Part shown: piece by piece, positions 43,077 to 52,085 of the stretch
How the letters are laid out: every line of letters begins with the position of its first letter
How positions within the stretch are numbered: position 1 is the first letter of the stretch
From: Alphaproteobacteria bacterium PA2
GTDB lineage: Bacteria; Pseudomonadota; Alphaproteobacteria; Caulobacterales; Caulobacteraceae
NCBI GenBank assembly: GCA_002256425.1
Contig: NKIZ01000001.1
Span: 558,001 to 622,000 of the forward strand
Length of the DNA stretch: 64,000 nt
Direction of reading: 5' to 3'
Program-made: the position numbers and the translations under genes
Notes under the pieces: generated by a model
Seen by the model: only the letters and a program-made list of their open reading frames with translations
The model's database searches: none
Told to the model about the DNA's origin: nothing

Positions 43077-45233
43077 ATGACCCCGGCCTGGATGGATACG
43101 GCCCTGTCGCCGGATGCGCGTGCAAGCCTGCTGACCGCCCAGCTGACCCTCGATGAGATGATCAGCCTGGTGCACGGGCCCATGCCGGCCCTGTGCAACC
43201 CGCCGCCGGAAGACGCCGCCATGGGGGCCGGCTATATCCCGGGTGTTCCGCGCCTGGGCATTCCGCCGCTCAACGAGACCGACGCCAGTCTGGGGATTGC
43301 CAATCCCCGGCGGGTGCGGACCGGAGATGGCGCCACTGGACTCCCGTCCGGTCTGGCCCTGGCCTCGGGATGGGACACGGACCTGGCTTACGAAGCCGGC
43401 GCCATGGTCGGGTCCGAAGCCCGGGACAAGGGGTTCAACGTCCTGCTTGGCGGCGGCGCCAACCTGACCCGGGAACCCCGTTGCGGCCGCAATTTCGAGT
43501 ACCTGGGGGAAGATCCCCTGCTGGCCGGCAAGCTTGCAGGGGCGGCCATCAAGGGCGCCCAGTCCAACCAGATTGTCTGCACCCTCAAGCACTTTGCGCT
43601 CAATGACCAGGAAACCTGTCGCCACGTGGTCGACGCGCGGATCGATGAAGGCGCCCTGCGGGAGAGCGACCTGCTGGCCTTCCAGATCGCCATCGAGGAC
43701 GGTGATCCCGGCTCGGTCATGTGCGCCTACAACAAGGTCAATGGCGAGTGGGCGGGCGAAAACGAATTCCTGCTGACCCAGGTCCTGAAGAAGGACTGGG
43801 GCTATCGCGGCTGGGTCATGAGCGACTGGGGCGCCGTGCACTCCACGGCCAAGGCGGTCCTGGCCGGCATGGACCAGGAGAGCGGCGAGCAACTGGACAA
43901 GCAGGTCTATTTTGGCGCGCCCTTGAAAGAAGCTGTCGAACAGGGCGAGGTTCCCTTCGAGCGCCTGACCGACATGGTCCACCGCATCCTGCGCAGCCTG
44001 TTCCAGCACGGGGTCTTTGATGCACCCAGTGAGCGCCGGGAAACCGATTATGTCGCCAATGGCGAGGTGGCCTTGCGGGCGGCCGAGTCCGGCATTGTCC
44101 TGCTGAAGAACCAGGGCGGCGTCCTGCCCCTGTCGCGGAAGGCCCGGCGGATCGCCGTGATCGGCGGCCATGCCGACCGGGGCGTGCTGTCAGGGGGCGG
44201 CTCATCCCAGGTCATAGCTGTTGGCGAGCCTGGCCTGGAGCTGGAAGTCGGCGGACTGGCGGCCAGCTTCGTGAAGGTGACCTATCATCCTTCATCGCCC
44301 CTGCAGGCCATGAGGGCCGAGGCCCCCCAGACCGAGGTCGTCTATGATGACGGCGCCGACCCCGCCAAAGCGGCGGATCTTGCGCGGGACTGCGACGTCG
44401 CGGTCATCTTCGCGACCCAGTGGGCGACCGAAGCGGAAGATCTGCCAGGTCTGAGCCTGCCTGACGATCAGGATGGGCTGATCGCTGCGGTCGCCGCCAC
44501 CAATTCCAGGACGGTGGTGGTGCTCGAGACGGGAACCCCGGTGGTCATGCCCTGGCTCGCCCAGGTCGCAGGGGTGCTTGAGGCCTGGTATTCTGGAACC
44601 CGGGGCGGCGAGGCGATCGCCCGCGTCCTGTTCGGCGAGGTGAATCCTTCGGGCCGCCTGCCCATGAGTTTTCCGGGGAGCGTCGAGGAACTGGTCCGTC
44701 CGGAGATTCCCGGTCAGATTTTCGGCCCGCCTGTGGAAGGCAAGACCCTGCCGACCTCCCGCCCGGACGTGCAGCAGCACAAGGGCCGTATCGCCGTCGA
44801 ACACCCCGAGGGCGCCGATGTCGGTTATCGCTGGTACGACCGGCAGGGCTCCAAACCCCTGTTTCCCTTCGGCTTTGGTCTGTCCTATTCGGAATTCGCC
44901 TACGGCGCCCTCAGCCTTGTGGGTGGCGAGACCATCGCCGCCAGCTTCGAGGTGACCAATTCCGGCCAGCGCGCCGGCATTGAAACCGCTCAGGTCTATG
45001 CCCGCATAGCCGGTGGCCAGAGGCTGATTGGCTGGGCCAGGGCGCCCCTAAAGGCGGGAGAGAGCCGCCGTGTCACGGTGACTGCCGATCCTAGATTGCT
45101 GGCCAGTTATGACACCAGCCTGCCGGGATGGAGGATTGCTGACGGGCCGGTTGAGGTGACGGTCGGTCCGGACGCCGGGACCGTCGCCCTTGCAGGGACG
45201 GTGGCTTTGACCGCCCGTGTGCTCGCCCCCTAA
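43077..45233 (+). CDS. Glycoside hydrolase family 3 (beta-glucosidase type)
   Basis: This 718-residue protein has the GH3 layout of an N-terminal TIM barrel, a central alpha/beta sandwich and a C-terminal fibronectin-like domain. The catalytic nucleophile lies in GWVMSDWGAVHS near residue 250. NEYLGEDPLLA-like EYLGEDPLLAGKLAG, KHFALNDQET and MCAYNKVNGEWA bind sugar. YRWYDRQGSKPLFPFGFGLSY begins the C-terminal module. It has no signal peptide, so it is probably cytosolic and acts on imported oligosaccharides or glycosides. Confidence 0.9.
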   Translation: MTPAWMDTALSPDARASLLTAQLTLDEMISLVHGPMPALCNPPPEDAAMGAGYIPGVPRLGIPPLNETDASLGIANPRRVRTGDGATGLPSGLALASGWDTDLAYEAGAMVGSEARDKGFNVLLGGGANLTREPRCGRNFEYLGEDPLLAGKLAGAAIKGAQSNQIVCTLKHFALNDQETCRHVVDARIDEGALRESDLLAFQIAIEDGDPGSVMCAYNKVNGEWAGENEFLLTQVLKKDWGYRGWVMSDWGAVHSTAKAVLAGMDQESGEQLDKQVYFGAPLKEAVEQGEVPFERLTDMVHRILRSLFQHGVFDAPSERRETDYVANGEVALRAAESGIVLLKNQGGVLPLSRKARRIAVIGGHADRGVLSGGGSSQVIAVGEPGLELEVGGLAASFVKVTYHPSSPLQAMRAEAPQTEVVYDDGADPAKAADLARDCDVAVIFATQWATEAEDLPGLSLPDDQDGLIAAVAATNSRTVVVLETGTPVVMPWLAQVAGVLEAWYSGTRGGEAIARVLFGEVNPSGRLPMSFPGSVEELVRPEIPGQIFGPPVEGKTLPTSRPDVQQHKGRIAVEHPEGADVGYRWYDRQGSKPLFPFGFGLSYSEFAYGALSLVGGETIAASFEVTNSGQRAGIETAQVYARIAGGQRLIGWARAPLKAGESRRVTVTADPRLLASYDTSLPGWRIADGPVEVTVGPDAGTVALAGTVALTARVLAP

Positions 45234-45245
45234 CCTGGCCGCTTT

Positions 45246-46358
45246 CTATCCAGCCAGGGAGGAAGGGGCCAGGGTGGCTTCGAAATCCTGGAGGATATCG
45301 ACCACCTCTTCCATGGGAGCCACGAACTCGAAGGCGCCTTCGAAGCGGTACTTCCAGAAGCTGGATATGTGGGAGATCGACCCGATCCTTTCGCCCAGGA
45401 CCATGAACATGGCGGGCGCCTTCAGCAGGAAATCCCTGAAGGCCATGGGCTTTCCGTTCTGGGTCAGGTCGCGATAGGCAGCCTGATAGACTTCCAGTGT
45501 TTCATTCACCTGGTGTCGACACCTGCGGATTTCCCTGGCGATGCGGAGTTTCGCGTCGCGGACATAGGCCGCCTCCGCCCCTTCGCGCCGGCCGGTCGCC
45601 TGAAGCTTTGGCAGCTCCTTGATCATGGTGGCCAACCGGGGATCGATGTCTGAAAGCGCCCACTGGTAGTAGAGGAAGCCCTTCCAGCTGAACATGCCGT
45701 CGCGATAGGCCTCCTCGCTCAGTCGCAGGACCATGCGCAAGGGCTCCAGACGTTCATCGATCTGGGTCGACAACAGAAGGGCCGCCAGTTTTTCCGAACG
45801 CATTTCGCTGCCCTTCGGAAAGGCCATCTCGATCACCGGCATGATCTGCGCCCCGACGAACATCTGCATCCGCCCGAGGTCTGCGTCTGAGATGGAGAAG
45901 TAGAGGGGCGCGACATCAAAGCCGCGCCGGCTAAGATGCTCCCTCAGCAGGAAGGGATCCAGGGATGGCAGTTCGTCCAGGGCCTGGAAAACATTCAGAT
46001 CGTTCTGAATTCTCCCGTCCTCCCCGGCCAGTTCCTGAACCATGGTGGTCCAGCCCCTTTGTCCGATGAAGAAGGACTGTCCACCGATATCCAGGTCAGA
46101 GCGCTCGAAGGGAATGATGACCTTGGTCGCCACATAACGGGGGTCATCAAAGACAAACTGTTCGTTCGGCCGGACCCGGTGTTTGAGGATGAGGGCCTCG
46201 TTCAGCACCTGGTTGCGAAAGAAGGGGGCGGCCAGATAGGCGTCTTCATGCCTGTGCAGGCGCGCGACGGCCAGGAGGTTCAGCACGCGGCTGGTTGATG
46301 CGGTCTTGTGCAAGGCCGCTAGGTTTCTGACCGAACGGTCTGTCTGGCCTTCGGTCAA
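45246..46358 (-). CDS. Uncharacterised 370-residue protein (tandem paralogue A)
   Basis: I do not recognise this family. The protein is soluble-looking, with no signal peptide or membrane helix. It is strongly similar over its whole length to the next gene upstream. Shared segments include KTASTSRVLNLLAV, VATKVIIPFERSDL, GQRGWT-MVQELAGED, SLDPFLLREHL, GSE-RSEK and FSWKGFLYY, and the C-terminal NGKPMAFRDFLLKAP and MVLGERIGSISHIS. The N-terminal half has a beta-like pattern and the C-terminal half is helical. It ends 12 bases from the convergent GH3 gene. A duplication clearly produced the pair; function is unknown. Confidence 0.8.
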   Translation of the reverse strand: MTEGQTDRSVRNLAALHKTASTSRVLNLLAVARLHRHEDAYLAAPFFRNQVLNEALILKHRVRPNEQFVFDDPRYVATKVIIPFERSDLDIGGQSFFIGQRGWTTMVQELAGEDGRIQNDLNVFQALDELPSLDPFLLREHLSRRGFDVAPLYFSISDADLGRMQMFVGAQIMPVIEMAFPKGSEMRSEKLAALLLSTQIDERLEPLRMVLRLSEEAYRDGMFSWKGFLYYQWALSDIDPRLATMIKELPKLQATGRREGAEAAYVRDAKLRIAREIRRCRHQVNETLEVYQAAYRDLTQNGKPMAFRDFLLKAPAMFMVLGERIGSISHISSFWKYRFEGAFEFVAPMEEVVDILQDFEATLAPSSLAG

Positions 46359-46479
46359 GGTCGGGCGCCTCCAGGTTCACCAACATGGACGATCCGGTGG
46401 CCAATGCCTGCCATCCATACTGGCTGAATCTAGATCTGAAAGGTGAACGAAGGCCATTCACCGCAGGGCGACCGTCAGT

Positions 46480-47592
46480 CTATTGGCCAATATTGTCGAA
46501 GCTTGCGAGGTTGGCTTCGAAATCGGCAAGGATGTCGACCACTTCCTCAATAGGCGCAGCCAGATCGCGCGGGTCACGGAAGCGATAGCGCCAGAAGCTG
46601 GCAATGTGGGAAATCGACCCGATCCTTTCGCCCAGGATCATGAACATGGTCGGCGCCTTCAGCAGGAAGTCGCGGAAGGCCATGGGCTTGCCGTTCTGGG
46701 TCAGGTCCTTGTAGGCGTCGTCATAGACCTGCAGGGCCTCGGCGACTTCCTTGCGCCTCTGCTGGATGGCCTTGAGCAGCCTTGCCCTCGATTCCTCGAT
46801 GAAGATCATCAGCTCGCGGTCCTTGTGACCAGCGGGCCGCAGCATGGGGAGTTCCTTGAGCACGGTCGCCAGCTTCGGCGCCATGTCGGCCAGGGCCCAC
46901 TTGTAATAGAGGAAGCCCTTCCAGCTGAAGATGCCTTCCCGATAGGTGTCGGCGTCCAGGCGCATGACGATGCGCAGGGGCTCAAGGCGCTCGTCGATCT
47001 TGTTGGACAGGAGGACGGTGGCCATTTTCTCCGAGCGGGCCTCCGAGCCCTTGGGGAAGGCCATATCGATCAGCTGATAGATCTGGGCCCCGACAAAGGC
47101 CTGCATCCGCTCCATGTCCGCCTCGGATATGGCGAAATAGACGGCGGAGATCGGGAAGCCCCGGCGGTTCAGGTGCTCGCGAAGGAGGAAGGGATCCAGA
47201 GACGGAATCTCGTCCAGGGCCTCCAGCACGGACACATCGTGATGGATCTTTTCATCTTCCCCGGCCAGTTCCTGAACCATGCTGGTCCAGCCACGCTGGC
47301 CGACAAAGAATGAGCGCCCGCCCATGCGCAGGTCGGACCGCTCAAAGGGGATGATGACCTTGGTGGCCACGTGCCTCTGGTCATTGAAGACGAACCGCTC
47401 ATCGGCCCGGAGCCTGTGCTTGAGGATCAGGCTTTCGTTGAGGATGGGGTTCTTGAAGAAGGGCTGGGTCAGATATTCAGGGTCAGAGCGATGCTCCGCG
47501 CCGACGGCCAGAAGGTTGAGCACACGGCTCGTTGACGCCGTCTTCTGCAGGGCCCCCAGATTCCGGACAGAACGATCTGAGCTCGCAGCCAT
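46480..47592 (-). CDS. Uncharacterised 370-residue protein (tandem paralogue B)
   Basis: This protein has the same length as its downstream neighbour and more than half the residues appear identical by eye, including all the blocks listed for that gene. Differences are concentrated in the middle (around residues 245-280) and near the ends. The start is the ATG at 47592 (MAASSDRSVRNLGAL). There is no signal peptide. The two genes are 121 bases apart and may be transcribed together. Function unknown. Confidence 0.8.
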   Translation of the reverse strand: MAASSDRSVRNLGALQKTASTSRVLNLLAVGAEHRSDPEYLTQPFFKNPILNESLILKHRLRADERFVFNDQRHVATKVIIPFERSDLRMGGRSFFVGQRGWTSMVQELAGEDEKIHHDVSVLEALDEIPSLDPFLLREHLNRRGFPISAVYFAISEADMERMQAFVGAQIYQLIDMAFPKGSEARSEKMATVLLSNKIDERLEPLRIVMRLDADTYREGIFSWKGFLYYKWALADMAPKLATVLKELPMLRPAGHKDRELMIFIEESRARLLKAIQQRRKEVAEALQVYDDAYKDLTQNGKPMAFRDFLLKAPTMFMILGERIGSISHIASFWRYRFRDPRDLAAPIEEVVDILADFEANLASFDNIGQ

Positions 47593-47881
47593 ATCGACCT
47601 ATACCTCTTCTGTGCCTGACCCTTCGGTCAGGTTTCGCAAAATGCGAACGAACGCTCTGGGAACAGCCGGACAATGGCTCGCCGGAAATTGTGTGACAAG
47701 GCGCCGCAGTTGCCCAACCGCGATGCCCGCCGATACGCGCGTTCGGGAGTCTGATTCAAGGGTCTGAAAACAGGGTTAAGCGCGGACTTTGGAATTTGCC
47801 GATCACGTTTGCCGGCGCCCGCTCTGATTGCGAGTCCTTTCCCACGGGTTGCTAGCCGTTTCCGAGAATCCACTTCGTTAC
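47593..47881. other. Intergenic region upstream of the paralogue pair
   Basis: These 289 bases precede the paralogue pair and follow the TauE/SafE gene end, both on the minus strand. CCTGACC (47615-47621) and GGTCAGG (47626-47632) form a 7-pair hairpin 23 bases upstream of the paralogue B start. No credible ORF or clear promoter was identified. Confidence 0.45.
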
Positions 47882-48571
47882 CTAGAGGACGGGGCGGCAC
47901 AGGGCCCCGGCCACATCCGGCCAGACCAGGGTCGAGACCGATACGGCGATCAGGGCCAGACCTGCAGCCCACTGGAGGGCTGGCCGTCGGTCGGTCTTTC
48001 CCAGCCAGGCGACGCCCAGGGACGAGGCGGTGAGCAAGGGTGAAACCCCCAGACCGAATCCCAGCATGACCAGACCACCCCTGAGGGCGTCCCCGGCCAG
48101 CATGGCGTACATCAGGGCGGCATAGACCATGCCGCAGGGCAGGAGGCCCCAGACCAGTCCTGCCATGAGCGCCGCAAGGCCATGACCCCGGCGCTTCTGC
48201 GTCCACGCCCAGCTGCTGAGTGGTGTGAACGCCCGAGCCAGGATCGCCGGCGACGGCAGGATCCCGGTCAGGGACACGGCGGTCCAGATCAGCACCAGGG
48301 CGCCGAACCTTTGCAGGACAGCATAGGCGGCGTACTGATCGAAGAGTCCATAGAGGGCTGATCCGAAACCGCCGACCACGGCGCCCGCTGTTACATAGGC
48401 GACAAGCTTGCCGGTCTGGGCCGCCATCAGGGCCCGGGCGCGGTCGGGCAGGCTGGACGTCCTGCCAAGGGACAGGGACAAGGCCCCCCCCACGCCGCCA
48501 CACATGACGACACAGTGAAGGGAACTCACAAGTCCGAGGATAAGACCGCCCAGCAGGGTCAGGGACGACAA
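47882..48571 (-). CDS. TauE/SafE-type (DsbD_2-like) integral membrane protein
   Basis: This 229-residue membrane protein has about six helices. It contains paired Cys motifs, [15 protein letters not shown] in the first helix and [16 protein letters not shown] in the middle, typical of the 'sulfite exporter TauE/SafE' (DsbD_2) group. Some members are associated with cytochrome oxidase biogenesis or copper, but no cbb3 genes are nearby here. The start is the ATG at 48571. A longer minus-strand frame over the same region is in the wrong phase. Confidence 0.82.
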   Translation of the reverse strand: MSSLTLLGGLILGLVSSLHCVVMCGGVGGALSLSLGRTSSLPDRARALMAAQTGKLVAYVTAGAVVGGFGSALYGLFDQYAAYAVLQRFGALVLIWTAVSLTGILPSPAILARAFTPLSSWAWTQKRRGHGLAALMAGLVWGLLPCGMVYAALMYAMLAGDALRGGLVMLGFGLGVSPLLTASSLGVAWLGKTDRRPALQWAAGLALIAVSVSTLVWPDVAGALCRPVL

Positions 48572-48631
48572 GGCAAGCTCCCGGGGGAAGGAAACGCCCT
48601 GGCAGCATGGCGATGACAGGCCCGTCAGGCT

Positions 48632-48645
48632 TTGCGTCAGGTCAA
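48632..48645. promoter_or_regulatory. Weak FNR/FixK-like site
   Basis: TTGCGTCAGGTCAA matches TTGAC-N4-GTCAA at 8 of 10 positions. It lies 61 bases before the TauE/SafE gene and 63 bases before the divergent thioesterase gene. The context (an oxidase-associated membrane family) makes oxygen control conceivable, but a chance match is possible. Confidence 0.22.
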
Positions 48646-48707
48646 AATGTCACCCGGGTCTCTGGGGACTTGCCAAGTTTCAAGCGGAAGTTCATCACCC
48701 TGCCGCC

Positions 48708-49175
48708 ATGTCCGATGATCTTACAGAAGGCCAGACGGCCGTCATTCCCGACGGATACGTCATCAACCTGTGGCAGCGCGGGTTTGGCCGGACCGTGGGA
48801 CCGTTTTATTCCAAGCGGGATTCGAACAATGACGAGGTCATGGCCTTCCGGGTCGAAGAGCACCATGCCAACGGCATGAACAACTGCCATGGCGGCATGC
48901 TGATGAGCTTTGCCGACATGGCCTGGGGCCGGGTCATTTCGAACAAGAAGGAGATCGGCTGGGTTACAGTCCGGTTGCTGACCGATTTCCTGTCAGGCGC
49001 CCACATGGGCGACTGGGTGGAAGGCGACAGCGAGATCATTTCCGAACACGACGACATTTTCACTGTCCGGGGCCGAATTTGGTGTGGCGATCGCACCCTC
49101 ATGACCGGCACGGGCGTTTACAAGGGCATTCGTTCGATCCAGCGCAAGCCGGGCGAACGCGAGCCGAAAGGATAG
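48708..49175 (+). CDS. PaaI-family hotdog thioesterase
   Basis: This 155-residue hotdog-fold protein probably hydrolyses an acyl-CoA thioester. The segment [20 protein letters not shown] holds the HGG-x-x-x-x-x-D active-site pattern, and [21 protein letters not shown] is the typical following strand. The substrate is unknown. It lies only 3 bases before the alpha/beta hydrolase gene and is presumably co-transcribed with it. Confidence 0.88.
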   Translation: MSDDLTEGQTAVIPDGYVINLWQRGFGRTVGPFYSKRDSNNDEVMAFRVEEHHANGMNNCHGGMLMSFADMAWGRVISNKKEIGWVTVRLLTDFLSGAHMGDWVEGDSEIISEHDDIFTVRGRIWCGDRTLMTGTGVYKGIRSIQRKPGEREPKG

Positions 49176-49178
49176 CTT

Positions 49179-50234
49179 ATGGCACTCGATCCCGCGATCA
49201 AGGAAGGCGCGCCTGTCGGATATGACGACCGCCCCATCCACTCCGAACCCGGCGCCCTGCCGCCAGAGGTCCAGGCCCCCTTGGCGCCGTTTCAGGGCAA
49301 TGAGCCCGACGCGCCCAAGTGGTTCACGGACGCCATAGCCCAGGAGCCCGAGCGGTCCTTCGTGACCTCGCTTGGCACCCAGATCGAGGTTCTGACCTGG
49401 GGCGAGATCGGCAAGCCTGGCCTGCTGCTGGCCCATGGAAATTCCGCCCACGCCGACTGGTGGAGCTTCATCGCCCCCTATCTGGCCCAGGACTACCGGG
49501 TCGCCTCCATGTCCCTGGCCGGCATGGGCGCCTCGGACTGGCGCGAAAACTATGCCTTCCAGGATTTCGCCGAGGACGCCGAGGCTGTCGCCCAGGCCGC
49601 GGGCCTTTATGAGGGCGGGGGAAAGCCGATCTATATCGGCCACTCCTTCGGCGGTTCCCAGGTGTTCTTCGCCGCCGCCCGGCATCCTGATCGCATGAGC
49701 GCCGCCATCCTGGTCGACACCGGCTTTGGCGGACCGCCGCCGGACTCCGAAGAGGGCAAGCGGATGGCCGAACGGGTCCGCAACATTCCCACCGCCGACC
49801 GCGCCCAGAAGGTCTATCCGACCCTGCAGGCGGCCCTGGCCCGGTTCCGGTTCATGCCGCCCCAGGCCGCGGGAAACCTGTTCGTCGCCGATTTCATCGC
49901 CCGCCGTTCGCTCAAGAAGGCGCCTATGGAAGACGGCTCCGGCGAGGGCTGGACCTGGCGGTTTGACCCCAACATGTGGAACAAGCTGGACCGCTCCCTG
50001 ATGAGCGGTCTGATGGACGGCGCGCCGCCCCAGGTGACCATTCCCCTGGCCCACATCTTCGGGGACCGTTCCGTGGTCATGTCCCGGCGGGCTTCCAGCC
50101 AGGCTTCGCCCCTGCCGGATCACACCCTGGAAATCGCCATCCCCGATTCGGCCCACCATGTGATGGTCGATCAGCCCCTGGCCCTGGTGGCCGCTTTGCG
50201 CGGGCTTTTGTCCTCCTGGCCGCCCAGGTCTTAA
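49179..50234 (+). CDS. Alpha/beta hydrolase
   Basis: This 351-residue protein has an alpha/beta-hydrolase core after about 70 N-terminal residues. The nucleophile elbow is GHSFGGSQ (Ser near residue 156), the oxyanion region is LLAHGNSAHADWW, and the C-terminal His lies in PDSAHHVMVDQP. The substrate is not known. It is directly downstream of the thioesterase gene, so the two may handle a common ester or acyl-CoA. Confidence 0.88.
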   Translation: MALDPAIKEGAPVGYDDRPIHSEPGALPPEVQAPLAPFQGNEPDAPKWFTDAIAQEPERSFVTSLGTQIEVLTWGEIGKPGLLLAHGNSAHADWWSFIAPYLAQDYRVASMSLAGMGASDWRENYAFQDFAEDAEAVAQAAGLYEGGGKPIYIGHSFGGSQVFFAAARHPDRMSAAILVDTGFGGPPPDSEEGKRMAERVRNIPTADRAQKVYPTLQAALARFRFMPPQAAGNLFVADFIARRSLKKAPMEDGSGEGWTWRFDPNMWNKLDRSLMSGLMDGAPPQVTIPLAHIFGDRSVVMSRRASSQASPLPDHTLEIAIPDSAHHVMVDQPLALVAALRGLLSSWPPRS

Positions 50235-50303
50235 GCCCTACTTGAGACCTTGCGGCGGAACGTGTAACCCCCAACCAACGACTTGCCTTCGAGAGACAGC
50301 GAC

Positions 50304-50534
50304 ATGGCTTCCGAATATCACCGCGGCGAAATGGACATCCAGGAACAGGAAGCCACCTTCGTCATGTTCAACAGCCTCACCAAGTGGGGTTCGCTGGCGA
50401 TCACGTCCCTGCTGGTCTGGCTGGTTCTCTGGTTCTGCACCCCCACCGGCTTCCTGGGCGCAACCGTCACGGCCTTCATCGTCGCCGTGATCGGTGTCGT
50501 GGTCCTGAAGGAAAAGCCGGACGCTGACCACTAG
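50304..50534 (+). CDS. aa3-type cytochrome c oxidase subunit IV
   Basis: This 76-residue protein has a short polar N-terminus (HRGEMDIQEQEATFVMFN) and two close hydrophobic helices. It is the small bacterial aa3 oxidase subunit IV (CoxIV family) of the inner membrane. The start is the ATG at 50304, with GAGAGA upstream. It precedes pntAA by 76 bases, and the other cox genes are not in the window. Its role in the oxidase is accessory. Confidence 0.85.
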   Translation: MASEYHRGEMDIQEQEATFVMFNSLTKWGSLAITSLLVWLVLWFCTPTGFLGATVTAFIVAVIGVVVLKEKPDADH

Positions 50535-50610
50535 GTCGCCCACCGGTCTATGGACAGGATTCCCGGCCCTCACTAAGGTCTGAAGACCAACTGGGCTGGG
50601 GAATCTGGGA

Positions 50611-51744
50611 ATGACCGTTATCGCCGTCACCAAGGAACGCCGGGCGGGCGAGACCCGCGTGGCGGCCACGCCTGAGACGGTCAAGAAGCTAATCGCCGCC
50701 GGATTTTCCGTTACGGTCGAGGCGGGCGCCGGGATCGCCGCCGCCTATCCGGACGCCGACTATGTCGCCGCCGGCGCAACCCTGGCCAAGACCGCCAAGG
50801 CCGCGGTCGAGAAGGCCGACATCCTCTACAAGGTGCGGGCGCCGGAAGACGCCGAGATCGCCGCCCTCAAGTCGGGCGCCATTGTCGCGGCCCTGCTCAA
50901 TCCCCATCAGGACAAGGCGGTTGTCGCCGCCCTTGCGGCCAGGGGCGCCAGCGCCTTCGCTATGGAATTCATCCCCCGCATCACCCGCGCCCAGGTCATG
51001 GACGCCCTGTCCTCCCAGGCCAATCTTGCCGGCTATCGGGCGGTGATCGAGGGGGCGGAGGCCTATGGTCGCGCCCTGCCGATGATGATGACCGCCGCCG
51101 GCACCATTGCTGCGGCCAAGGTCTTTGTCATGGGGGTCGGCGTCGCCGGTCTGCAGGCCATCGCCACGGCCCGCCGCCTGGGCGCTGTCGTCACCGCCAC
51201 CGACGTGCGACCCGCCACCAAGGAGCAGGTGGAAAGCCTCGGCGCGAAGTTCCTGGCCGTCGAGGACGAGGAATTCAAGAACGCCCAGACCGCCGGCGGC
51301 TACGCCAAGGAGATGAGCGCCGAGTATCAGGCCAAGCAGGCTGAACTGGTCTCCAGCCACATCGCCAAGCAGGACATCGTCATCACCACCGCCCTGATCC
51401 CGGGCCGCGCCGCGCCCCGTCTGGTCAACGCCGCCCAGGTGGCCTCCATGCGCGCCGGTTCGGTGCTGGTGGACCTGGCGGTCGAGCAGGGCGGCAATGT
51501 GGAAGGGGTCAAGCCCGGCGAGGTCCTGGTCACCGCCAATGGCGTCAAGATCCTGGGCATTCCCAACCTGCCGGGCCGGATCGCCACCGATGCTTCGGCC
51601 CTCTATGCCCGCAATCTTCTGGCCTTCTCGACCCTCCTGCTCGACAAGGAGGGCAAGCTGGCGCCCGACTATGAGGACGAAATCCTCAAGGCGGCCCTGG
51701 TCACCCAGGGCGGCAAGGTCGTCCACCCAGCGCTCAGCGCCTGA
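50611..51744 (+). CDS. pntAA: NAD(P) transhydrogenase subunit alpha, part 1 (NAD-binding domain)
   Basis: This 377-residue soluble domain I binds NAD(H) in the proton-translocating transhydrogenase. It begins MTVIAVTKERRAGETRVAATP. It contains FIPRITRAQVMDALSSQANLAGYRAV, the Rossmann motif VMGVGVAGLQAIATA, and the mobile-loop segment AQTAGGYAKEMS. Domain I is a separate polypeptide here, as in many alphaproteobacteria. pntAB follows after 17 bases and pntB overlaps pntAB. Confidence 0.95.
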   Translation: MTVIAVTKERRAGETRVAATPETVKKLIAAGFSVTVEAGAGIAAAYPDADYVAAGATLAKTAKAAVEKADILYKVRAPEDAEIAALKSGAIVAALLNPHQDKAVVAALAARGASAFAMEFIPRITRAQVMDALSSQANLAGYRAVIEGAEAYGRALPMMMTAAGTIAAAKVFVMGVGVAGLQAIATARRLGAVVTATDVRPATKEQVESLGAKFLAVEDEEFKNAQTAGGYAKEMSAEYQAKQAELVSSHIAKQDIVITTALIPGRAAPRLVNAAQVASMRAGSVLVDLAVEQGGNVEGVKPGEVLVTANGVKILGIPNLPGRIATDASALYARNLLAFSTLLLDKEGKLAPDYEDEILKAALVTQGGKVVHPALSA

Positions 51745-51761
51745 TCCCAGCGGAGGAAATC

Positions 51762-52085
51762 ATGGAAGCCGTCGACCCCACTGTCTTCCGCCTGGCGATC
51801 TTCGTCCTGGCGATCTTTGTCGGATATTACGTGGTGTGGAGCGTGACGCCGGCCCTGCACACCCCGCTCATGGCCGTGACCAACGCGATTTCGTCGGTGA
51901 TCATAGTCGGCGCCCTGCTGGCCGCCGCCGCCCACAGCCCTGACGGCGCCCTGACCGGCTCCATCCTGATTTCCAAGGGGGCCGGCGCTGTCGCTGCGGC
52001 CTTCGCCGCCGTCAACATCTTCGGCGGCTTTCTGGTCACCCAGCGCATGCTGGCCATGTACAAGAAGAAGGACAAAGCGAAGTGA
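51762..52085 (+). CDS. pntAB: NAD(P) transhydrogenase subunit alpha, part 2 (membrane domain)
   Basis: This 107-residue protein carries the first helices of membrane domain II. Hydrophobic segments include VFRLAIFVLAIFVGYYVVW and the conserved LHTPLMAVTNAISSVIIVGALL. The C-terminus (TQRMLAMYKKKDKAK) is cytosolic and basic. AGGAGGAAATC-like GGAGGAAATC precedes the ATG. It overlaps the pntB start by four bases, which indicates translational coupling. Confidence 0.95.
   Translation: MEAVDPTVFRLAIFVLAIFVGYYVVWSVTPALHTPLMAVTNAISSVIIVGALLAAAAHSPDGALTGSILISKGAGAVAAAFAAVNIFGGFLVTQRMLAMYKKKDKAK

Noticed and set aside
47628-48608. 326-codon minus-strand frame overlapping the TauE/SafE gene
   Set aside because: It is Arg/Pro/Gly-rich, lacks hydrophobic periodicity and shares the strand in another phase with the clear membrane protein.
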